6,366 nucleotides of DNA from Bacteroidales bacterium (GTDB lineage Bacteria > Bacteroidota > Bacteroidia > Bacteroidales > Muribaculaceae). The notes below the pieces were generated by a model. It worked only from the letters and a program-made list of their open reading frames with translations, was not told where the DNA came from and did not search any database. This document shows positions 1 to 4,578 of the stretch, piece after piece; within the stretch, counting starts at the first letter, position 1, and every line of letters starts with the position of its first letter. Position numbers and translations under genes: made by a program. The stretch is taken from positions 1 to 6,366 of the forward strand of contig CAADVV010000235.1 in NCBI GenBank assembly GCA_900752535.1, given 5' to 3'.

Positions 1-308
1 AGGTCTATCTGCCGCTGAGGTCAACCGAGGCCGCGACACAATATTGCTTCACCTATCGCGGCGAGGGCCTTACAGATAATCCCGAGCTAAACGACACGCT
101 GACTTTTGTCTATACCTCCACTCCCTACTTTGCCGGCGAAGAATGCGGAGCGTCCTACCGTTACAACATCAGCCGTTTTATCCATACTCGTCACATGATT
201 GACTCCATTGCGCTGACAGACCGTGAGGTGACAAACGTCGACCGTGAGATTATCAAGATATATTTCAGGGTGGTCGAACCTCCTCAACAACCAGACGAAA
301 CGCTATGA
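1..308 (+). CDS. DUF6452 family protein, 3' end only
   Basis: The C-terminal 101 codons of a gene that begins upstream of the window; the first complete codon is at 3 and the TGA stop is 306-308. The readable part contains a segment with an aromatic-Phe-x-x-x-x-Cys pattern (YFAGEEC), then YRYNISRFIHTRHMIDSIAL, and ends near EIIKIYFR plus a short Pro/Gln tail. This matches my recollection of DUF6452, a Bacteroidales family of small, probably lipid-anchored envelope proteins of about 170 residues with no known function. In Bacteroides genomes it typically lies between the rRNA methyltransferase gene rlmD and a DUF6048 gene; the DUF6048 partner is indeed next here, so rlmD may lie just upstream (inference). 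The lipobox, if any, is outside the window. Its stop overlaps the next start by 4 nt (ATGA), indicating translational coupling. The family call rests on remembered sequence similarity plus synteny. Confidence 0.75.
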   Translation, partial: VYLPLRSTEAATQYCFTYRGEGLTDNPELNDTLTFVYTSTPYFAGEECGASYRYNISRFIHTRHMIDSIALTDREVTNVDREIIKIYFRVVEPPQQPDETL

Positions 309-1219
309 AGAAGCTGGTAGTCATACTCATGGCGTTGATAGCGCTTGTTCCGATCATGACAGCCCAGCGCCGGGTTACCCCGGCTGAACCTGTCGTGCCT
401 TCACGTCCGGCTACCATTCCCGACGACCAGCGCGACCGCATCTCCAACGGTGCCCTCGTACATCGCCTCGACGCCAATGGAAACGAAATACTGGTGGACA
501 CGGTCACTGGCCGAGAGTTTGTCGACTCGACGGCGCTTAAGTCGATTCCGAAGATGCAGTATCCCTTGCTTCATTCGGTCAGCTTCGGCGTCAACATCTG
601 GGATGCGGCCATGAGGATATTCGGTCAGAAATATGGCCTCGGTGACATCTCGGCGACGGTGTCGCTCCATAACCGATATTTCCCGACGTTTGAATTCGGA
701 CTTGGCACAGCCCATGACACACCTTCGGGGATGAATTTTACATTTCGCAGTCCGGTGACGCCTTACTTCCGACTCGGTGCCGACTATAACATCTTTTATA
801 ATAACTCGTCAGATTATCAGCTGAAAGCCGGCCTGTATTACGGTCTGTCCGCCTTCAAATGGGGACTTGACGATATCACTCTCAACGACCCGTATTGGGG
901 CGAGAATACAGTCTTCAATATGGCCGAGCGCTCATGTTTCGCCGGGTGGTTTGAAATCAGACTCGGCGTAAAGGTCAAGATTGCCGGACCGGTTTCGCTG
1001 GGGTGGAACTTCAAATTTCACAAATTGCTCCACACCTCCAACACCGGTGAGGGGAAACCTATGATTGTGCCGGGCTATGGCAAGACTTCTCAGGCAGTAA
1101 CCGGTTCATTCTCGATTTTCTATACGCTGGAACTCAACAAGAAGCTCATCCCCGATGTTTTAACGGAGGAAGACGGCAGCGACTTCACCCCGCCGTCACC
1201 GGAAACATCAAACGACTGA
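305..1219 (+). CDS. DUF6048 family predicted outer-membrane beta-barrel protein
   Basis: A 304-residue protein. Residues 1-20 form a clear Sec signal peptide (MKKLVVILMALIALVPIMTA), so it is exported. Residues 21-85 are a Pro-rich and then polar linker. Residues about 90-278 alternate polar and aromatic residues as in beta strands, with family landmarks NRYFPTFEFGLG (123-134), APYFRLG-like TPYFRLGADYNIFY (152-165), YYGLSAFK (178-185), DPYWGE (195-200) and a last strand GSFSIFYTLEL (267-277). These match DUF6048, a Bacteroidales family of unknown function predicted to be outer-membrane proteins and usually paired with DUF6452. Compared with the roughly 230-250 residues I remember for the family, this one is longer, with an extended N-terminal linker and an acidic tail (residues 285-304) after the final strand. 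The ATG is fixed by the signal peptide and by the 4-nt overlap with the upstream stop. The SDR gene follows after 2 nt. Function in envelope biogenesis is only a guess. Confidence 0.8.
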   Translation: MKKLVVILMALIALVPIMTAQRRVTPAEPVVPSRPATIPDDQRDRISNGALVHRLDANGNEILVDTVTGREFVDSTALKSIPKMQYPLLHSVSFGVNIWDAAMRIFGQKYGLGDISATVSLHNRYFPTFEFGLGTAHDTPSGMNFTFRSPVTPYFRLGADYNIFYNNSSDYQLKAGLYYGLSAFKWGLDDITLNDPYWGENTVFNMAERSCFAGWFEIRLGVKVKIAGPVSLGWNFKFHKLLHTSNTGEGKPMIVPGYGKTSQAVTGSFSIFYTLELNKKLIPDVLTEEDGSDFTPPSPETSND

Positions 1220-1221
1220 AT

Positions 1222-1965
1222 ATGAAATCAATTTGTATCATCGGCGCTTCATCTGGTCTTGGCCACCGCGTGGCCGAGGACTTTGCCCGCGCCGGACTCA
1301 GGGTGGCTGTGGCCGCCCGCCGCGAGCAGCCGCTACGCGAGCTTCAGGAGAAATATCCCGACAATGTTGTCTACAAGACAATCGACATAACGCTCCCCGA
1401 CGCCGTCGAGCGCTTTAACGACCTCCTCGAAGCGGCCGGTGATGTCGAAACTGTGCTGGTCGCCTCGGGCGTAGGATTTCAGAACCCGGAACTTGATATC
1501 TCGCGCGAGGTGACAACCCTTGAGACAAATGTTGTGGGCTGGGCTCGCATCGTCGCCGCTGCCTACCGCTATTTCACGAACGTCTCGAACGTGACAGCCG
1601 GCCAGATTGCCGCCATCACATCTGTCGCAGGCACCAAAGGTCTCGGTGTGGCTGCCTCATACAGCGCCTCGAAGCGTTTCCAGCGCAACTACCTGTCGGC
1701 GCTCAGACAGCTTGCTACCCGTCGTGGCGACAACATCGTCATCACTGATATCCGCCCCGGCTTCATCAGAACTCCGCTGCTTGACGCCGACAAAAATTAT
1801 CCCATGCTGATGACGGTCGACTACGTTGCCCCCATGATTGAACTGGCCATTCTGAAGCGCCGCAGAGTAGCTACGGTTGACTGGCGCTGGCGTTTGTTGG
1901 ATGCCGCCTGGGTTGCCATCCCGACATCGTGGTGGGAGCGCGTTGACATCTCGCTCAGTAAATGA
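1222..1965 (+). CDS. SDR-family NAD(P)-dependent oxidoreductase
   Basis: A 247-residue cytoplasmic classical short-chain dehydrogenase/reductase. Visible motifs are the Rossmann glycine motif GASSGLG (8-14), AARRE after the second strand (31-35, where Arg residues favour NADP(H), an inference), the structural ASGVG segment replacing the usual NNAG (81-85), catalytic Asn103 (TNVVG), Ser134 (ITSVAG), and Tyr147/Lys151 in YSASK, followed by RPGFIRTPL (178-186), the usual PG-T cofactor loop. The full Asn-Ser-Tyr-Lys tetrad is present, so the enzyme should be active. The length is normal for the family. The C-terminus is rich in Trp and Arg (WRWRLLDAAW, TSWWER, residues 221-240), which might sit at a membrane surface; this is speculative. 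The substrate cannot be read from sequence. It starts 2 nt after the DUF6048 stop, which strongly suggests co-transcription, and ends 33 nt before rpiB. Confidence 0.9.
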   Translation: MKSICIIGASSGLGHRVAEDFARAGLRVAVAARREQPLRELQEKYPDNVVYKTIDITLPDAVERFNDLLEAAGDVETVLVASGVGFQNPELDISREVTTLETNVVGWARIVAAAYRYFTNVSNVTAGQIAAITSVAGTKGLGVAASYSASKRFQRNYLSALRQLATRRGDNIVITDIRPGFIRTPLLDADKNYPMLMTVDYVAPMIELAILKRRRVATVDWRWRLLDAAWVAIPTSWWERVDISLSK

Positions 1966-1998
1966 CACTGAAATCATCTCCAAAAATAATTCATCACA

Positions 1999-2433
1999 AT
2001 GAAACCCATCGCACTTTGTTCAGACCACGCCGGTTATGGCCTTAAGGCTGTCATCGAGGGCTATCTCGAAGCCCGTGAAATTCCCTACAAAGACTTCGGA
2101 ACCCATTCAGAGGAGAGCTGTGACTATCCCGACTTCGCACATCCGGCCGCTCGGGCTGTAGAGTCGGGTGACTGTGGCCTCGGTATTGCCATCTGTGGCA
2201 CAGGTAACGGCATCTCGATGACCCTCAACAAACATCAGGGCATACGCGCCGCCCTATGCTGGAATAAGGACATCGCCCGTCTTGCCCGTCAGCACAACGA
2301 CGCCAACATTCTCTCGCTGCCGGCCCGCTTCATTGACGAGGTTACAGCGATTCAGCTTGTCGACACCTTCCTCGACACCGAGTTTGAAGGCGGACGTCAT
2401 CAGCGTCGCATCGACAAAATCCCCGTAGCGTGA
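1999..2433 (+). CDS. rpiB: Ribose-5-phosphate isomerase B
   Basis: A 144-residue RpiB/LacAB-family sugar-phosphate isomerase that interconverts D-ribose 5-phosphate and D-ribulose 5-phosphate in the non-oxidative pentose phosphate pathway, in the cytoplasm. Diagnostic residues fall at the same numbers as in E. coli RpiB: Asp9-His10 in CSDHAG, catalytic-base Cys66 in ICGTGNG (65-71), Thr68, His99-Asn100 in RQHND, and phosphate-binding Arg133 and Arg137 in GGRHQRR. The length is standard and nothing is missing. The ATG gives the canonical N-terminus; before it is an A/T-rich stretch with no Shine-Dalgarno motif, as is usual in Bacteroidota. It follows the SDR gene after 33 nt with no evident promoter, so it is probably in the same transcript. 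In Bacteroides I recall rpiB beside a transketolase gene; none is seen here. Its TGA stop overlaps a possible GTG-started small ORF (GTGA, 2430-2433). Confidence 0.97.
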   Translation: MKPIALCSDHAGYGLKAVIEGYLEAREIPYKDFGTHSEESCDYPDFAHPAARAVESGDCGLGIAICGTGNGISMTLNKHQGIRAALCWNKDIARLARQHNDANILSLPARFIDEVTAIQLVDTFLDTEFEGGRHQRRIDKIPVA

Positions 2434-2555
2434 CGACCGACACGCGTCGTGTCCTCGGGCAAGTGCCCTATTGGACGGTATTGGCATCATCAGCGCTCAT
2501 CTGTGCGCTGATGAGCCTCTTCACCCCCCTGCAGCATATCTGTGAAGGTGTTTGA
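2430..2555 (+). CDS. Possible small single-pass membrane protein overlapping the rpiB stop
   Basis: A 41-codon ORF beginning with GTG at 2430, which overlaps the rpiB TGA as GTGA, and ending with TGA at 2553-2555. The predicted peptide starts MTTDTRRVLGQVPYW and has a hydrophobic run at about residues 14-32 (WTVLASSALICALMSLF), enough for one transmembrane helix; the Arg-Arg before it would favour a cytoplasmic N-terminus. About two thirds of third codon positions are G or C, similar to the neighbouring genes. For: coupling geometry, hydrophobic pattern and codon composition. Against: the GTG start, the short length, no family I recognise, and three hairpins packed in the same DNA, one of which could be the rpiB transcript end. 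I regard it as a candidate only. Confidence 0.3.
   Translation: MTTDTRRVLGQVPYWTVLASSALICALMSLFTPLQHICEGV
2483..2517 (+). terminator. Strong stem-loop downstream of rpiB, without a U-tract
   Basis: Ten perfect pairs (2487-2496 with 2505-2514) close an 8-nt loop (2497-2504). Below them, after one bulged A at 2486, GGC (2483-2485) pairs with GCC (2515-2517), giving 13 pairs in all. The hairpin lies about 50 nt after the rpiB stop, a plausible place for a transcript end or a 3' stabiliser. The sequence after it is TCTTCACC, not a T-run, so it is not a classical intrinsic terminator. Two smaller hairpins precede it: 2439-2444/2448-2453 (6 pairs, 3-nt loop) and 2457-2460/2465-2468 (4 pairs). It also lies inside the candidate 41-codon ORF. 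Confidence 0.4.
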
Positions 2556-2610
2556 CACACCGGTGTTTCGGTTGGCTTTTATTTAAATGTCGGTGTCGGT
2601 TTTAAAATTG
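2545..2610. repeat. Degenerate short repeat of a GGTGTnnCGGTT-like unit
   Basis: Three related copies occur in close succession: AGGTGTTTGAC from 2546, CGGTGTTTCGGTTGGCTTTT from 2561, and CGGTGTCGGTTTTAAAA from 2591. The second and third copies are offset by 30 nt and both run from GGTGT through CGGTT into a T/A-rich stretch. A 10-bp perfect palindrome ACACCGGTGT lies at 2557-2566, at the start of the second copy. This could be a cluster of protein-binding sites or chance similarity in low-complexity DNA. No gene covers this stretch apart from the end of the possible 41-codon ORF. Confidence 0.3.
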
Positions 2611-2617
2611 TGGGGCC

Positions 2618-2625
2618 TGTCTTTG
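2618..2625 (+). promoter_or_regulatory. Weak candidate -7 element for a small gene
   Basis: TGTCTTTG differs from the Bacteroidota -7 consensus TAnnTTTG at one defined base. It is followed by CG and an ATG begins exactly 7 nt after its last G, the same spacing seen between TATATTTG and the regulator's ATG further downstream. No convincing TTTG or TTG -33 box is found about 19-21 nt upstream, so this is weak evidence. Confidence 0.25.
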
Positions 2626-2632
2626 CGATTTG

Positions 2633-2752
2633 ATGATAAAACACGGTAGCCCCACACATAATCAACGCGAGAAACTCTCTGCGCTTATCGACAATGAGTC
2701 CTCATATGCGCTTCAATACACACAACGGCGTGAAAAAATAGCTTCCAGATAA
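2633..2752 (+). CDS. Possible 39-residue charged small protein (or small-RNA locus)
   Basis: An ATG-started ORF of 39 codons ending in TAA at 2750-2752. The peptide begins MIKHGSPTHNQREKLSALID and continues NESSYALQYTQRREKIASR. It is rich in Arg, Lys, Glu and Gln, has no hydrophobic segment, and looks helix-forming from about residue 11 onward, so it would be cytoplasmic. It lies alone between a -7-like box (2618-2625) and a strong intrinsic terminator (2776-2816), so the piece has the outline of a transcription unit of about 190 nt. I do not recognise the family. Codons are mixed, with less GC at third positions than in the large neighbouring genes. The same unit could instead be a non-coding small RNA or the 3' UTR of rpiB; a 39-codon ORF can arise by chance. 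Confidence 0.3.
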   Translation: MIKHGSPTHNQREKLSALIDNESSYALQYTQRREKIASR

Positions 2753-2775
2753 ATTCATACATAATCTTTATCCTG

Positions 2776-2816
2776 ACACGGAGGCAGCCATATCGCGGTG
2801 GCGCCTCCGTGTTTTT
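2776..2816 (+). terminator. Intrinsic (Rho-independent) terminator
   Basis: A perfect 10-bp stem, ACACGGAGGC (2776-2785) with GCCTCCGTGT (2803-2812), is extended above one bulged A (2786) by GCCA/TGGC (2787-2790 with 2799-2802) around an 8-nt loop. A T-run (2812-2816) follows directly. This is a textbook terminator for + strand transcription. It lies about 340 nt after the rpiB stop and about 24 nt after the stop of the possible 39-codon ORF, and separates them from the regulator gene. There is no A-run on its left side, so it is not obviously bidirectional. Confidence 0.88.
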
Positions 2817-2852
2817 AACAATAAGGAGTGGTGAACTCTCGACATTTTGGGC

Positions 2853-2860
2853 TATATTTG
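2853..2860 (+). promoter_or_regulatory. Consensus -7 element for the TPR-AraC regulator gene
   Basis: TATATTTG matches the Bacteroidota -7 consensus TAnnTTTG exactly. It lies downstream of the terminator, as expected for a new transcription unit. The -33 region, about 2830-2833, reads GGTG and is a poor match to TTTG, so the promoter may depend on an activator. Only 7 nt separate the last G from the ATG at 2868, so the transcript would have almost no leader. Confidence 0.55.
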
Positions 2861-2867
2861 CGCCATC

Positions 2868-4364
2868 ATGCCATCATTACGCACGTCATCACACTCTCTT
2901 CTCGCAGTCATCGTGACATTTCTCATAGCCCACTCGACGGCATGGGCCAATGCCGCATGGAGTCGCGCTGACTCGCTTTATGCACAGGCCTCGGGAAAAT
3001 TTCAGGGCGGAGAGCCGTCGGCGGCCATGGAAGACCTGTTCAACATGATCGAGATCTGCGAGAACAAGGAGGCTGACGTGCCCCACGAGACCTATTCACG
3101 TGCATGTCTCATGATCGGCAACATATATCTGTCTTATGGCGACAATCACAACGCGGCCCGCTTCTATGACCGCGGTCTGTCTCTGACCTCAGAGCCGGGC
3201 CAGCGCCTGAAATTCATCTACAACCTGTCGGCGGCGACAGCGCTCGGCGGCGACGAAAAACGCGCCCGACACTACAACGCCATGCTCAAGAAACTTCGTC
3301 CTGCCGACAAGGCGCTGTGGCTCTATGACTGCTCTCTGAGCGACGGCATCATAGAGAAGAGCTATGGCGACCCGGCCAGAAGCGTTGTCTACTACAAGAA
3401 AGCGCTGTCGATTGTCGACAGCCTCGGCCTCTCGCCGACAAAATATGCCGTCGGACCGTTGAGTGAAATCGTAGACTATTACAAAGACGCCGGCATGCTC
3501 GACTCTGTGAGACACTGGCTCGGCATATATGAGAATGTGGCGCTCAAGAGTCACTATCCATATATTATTGCCGACTGTCAGCGCAACTTCATGGAGCTAT
3601 ATATCCGTACCGGCGAACGCGACAAGGCGCTCGAATATTCGCGGCGTTATCTCGAGTCAATGGACTCGCTTGTAAACGTCGGGAACTTCATGCGTGTCAC
3701 CTCCAAGCGCGAGCGTCTGCGCGAGGCTACGGCCGAGGCCCGCATCAAAGACCTGCAGTTCACCGTCTCCAAGCAGAAATTTATCATCATGGCGATAGTG
3801 GCGATTGTGGTTCTCGCCCCCATAATCTGGCTTGTCGCCAAGAGGATGCGTGGCGACAGAATGCAGCTGTTTGCTCGCAACCGCGAGCTTGCAATTCTCG
3901 AGACCGAAATCAAGGAGGAACACATGAACCACGACGAGGTTCCGGCCGATGACTCTGATGACATCGGTGGAGAGACTTCCGAGCCGGCCGACGACACGCC
4001 TCAGCGTCAGTGGCACGACCTGATGCGCGACATCAACAGAGTTGTCAGCGACCCCGTCTACTTCTGCGACCCGGATTTCTCAATCAACACCCTGGCACGC
4101 CTGTGCAACTCCAATACACGCTACATATCTCAGGCCATCAACGAGACTACGGGCGACAACTTTCGCGCCCTGATCAACGGATTCCGTATACGCGAAGCGC
4201 GTCGACGCCTCACCTCCGACCCCTCGTTTGCCGATTTAACCATCTCGAGCGTCGGTGAGAGTGTCGGTTTCAAGTCGGCCTCAAACTTCATCAATGCGTT
4301 CAAGAAAGTGACGGGCATGACGCCGTCGCTTTATCAGCGCATGGCCAAAAACAGCGCCGAGTAG
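2868..4364 (+). CDS. Membrane-anchored TPR / AraC-type HTH transcriptional regulator
   Basis: A 498-residue one-component regulator. Residues 1-27 look like a signal peptide or N-terminal helix, with a likely cleavage site at AWA-NA. Residues about 30-265 are helical repeats of TPR type (for example ARFYDRGLSL at 97-106, VVYYKKALSIVDSLG at 173-187, and GERDKALEYSRRYLESMDSL at 249-268), predicted to be periplasmic. Residues 280-303 form a charged, possibly coiled helix. Residues 305-324 (FIIMAIVAIVVLAPIIWLVA) are the transmembrane helix, followed by KRMRGDR. Residues 345-380 are an acidic linker. Residues about 385-492 are an AraC/XylS DNA-binding domain with two HTH units (SINTLARLCNSNTRYISQAI at 405-424, and GESVGFKSASNFINAFKK then TGMTPSLYQ at 463-490). 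Such TPR-TM-HTH proteins are common in Bacteroidales and are thought to pass a periplasmic signal to DNA; the ligand is unknown. ATG 2868 is preferred because it starts the signal peptide; the in-frame TTG at 2847 would put the -7 box inside the gene. It sits upstream of a secreted protease that may be its target (inference). Confidence 0.88.
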   Translation: MPSLRTSSHSLLAVIVTFLIAHSTAWANAAWSRADSLYAQASGKFQGGEPSAAMEDLFNMIEICENKEADVPHETYSRACLMIGNIYLSYGDNHNAARFYDRGLSLTSEPGQRLKFIYNLSAATALGGDEKRARHYNAMLKKLRPADKALWLYDCSLSDGIIEKSYGDPARSVVYYKKALSIVDSLGLSPTKYAVGPLSEIVDYYKDAGMLDSVRHWLGIYENVALKSHYPYIIADCQRNFMELYIRTGERDKALEYSRRYLESMDSLVNVGNFMRVTSKRERLREATAEARIKDLQFTVSKQKFIIMAIVAIVVLAPIIWLVAKRMRGDRMQLFARNRELAILETEIKEEHMNHDEVPADDSDDIGGETSEPADDTPQRQWHDLMRDINRVVSDPVYFCDPDFSINTLARLCNSNTRYISQAINETTGDNFRALINGFRIREARRRLTSDPSFADLTISSVGESVGFKSASNFINAFKKVTGMTPSLYQRMAKNSAE

Positions 4365-4476
4365 TCGGTGGCGTGCCGGTTATCGCGCTGCTGTCGACTT
4401 ATTCTGTTGGTTTGCCTCGGTGGCGCCTTTCCGGGTGCTCATATTGTTGTCAGTCAACGTTTTCTTGATTTAATAA

Positions 4477-4498
4477 TTACCGATTCACGAATCGGTAA
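4477..4498. promoter_or_regulatory. 10-bp inverted repeat upstream of the C10 peptidase promoter
   Basis: TTACCGATTC (4477-4486) and GAATCGGTAA (4489-4498) are perfect inverted repeats separated by AC. The centre lies about 30 nt upstream of the -33 box and about 65 nt upstream of the expected transcription start, a position typical of activator sites. It could instead fold as a hairpin at the end of the regulator transcript, but no T-run follows on either strand, so a protein-binding operator is the better reading. Which protein binds is unknown; AraC-type proteins more often bind direct repeats. Confidence 0.45.
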
Positions 4499-4517
4499 AA
4501 ATTTCGGCGGCCCATTT

Positions 4518-4548
4518 TTTGAATTATTTACACATCAGTCTATATTTG
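4518..4548 (+). promoter_or_regulatory. Bacteroidota-type promoter of the C10 peptidase gene
   Basis: A -33 box TTTG (4518-4521) is followed after 19 nt by the -7 box TATATTTG (4541-4548). Both boxes and the spacing match the primary sigma factor consensus described for Bacteroides (TTTG or TTG, then TAnnTTTG). The region is A/T-rich. Transcription would start near 4552-4554, giving a leader of about 26 nt before the preferred ATG at 4579. Confidence 0.8.
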
Positions 4549-4578
4549 CGATATCCCAAAATGACAATCCATTCATCT

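Noticed and set aside
401..715. A 104-codon minus-strand frame opposite the DUF6048 gene
   Set aside because: The + strand frame has a signal peptide, family motifs and tight operon spacing; the antisense peptide has none.
2600..2816. Known structured RNA (tmRNA, RNase P RNA, SRP RNA, 6S RNA) in the rpiB-regulator gap
   Set aside because: I see no tRNA-like ends or tag frame, no RNase P core motifs and no SRP tetraloop motif. A 6S-type RNA cannot be fully excluded by eye, but the only strong helix is the terminator.
2823..2828. AAGGAG resembling a Shine-Dalgarno site upstream of the regulator
   Set aside because: It lies 39 nt before the ATG and upstream of the -7 box, so it would not be in the mRNA from that promoter; no start codon at suitable distance opens a credible gene.
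2847..2867. TTG at 2847 as an alternative start of the TPR-AraC regulator, adding 7 residues
   Set aside because: It would place the exact TATATTTG promoter box inside the gene, and ATG 2868 gives a complete signal peptide. It remains possible only if transcription starts further upstream.
3189..4016. Several long minus-strand frames opposite the regulator gene (3189-3554, 3647-3997, 3657-4016)
   Set aside because: They are antisense shadows of a GC-rich coding gene, overlap each other, and encode low-complexity or Arg/Ser-rich peptides without recognisable domains.
4446..4458. Short GTTG/CAAC hairpin followed by GTTTTCTTG as a terminator for the regulator gene
   Set aside because: Four base pairs with a 5-nt loop are too weak, and the following T-run is interrupted.
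4561..4578. In-frame ATG at 4561 as start of the C10 peptidase (adds MTIHSS)
   Set aside because: The leader would be only about 8 nt, and the extra polar residues spoil the compact MKKS signal peptide beginning at 4579. It cannot be excluded from sequence alone.
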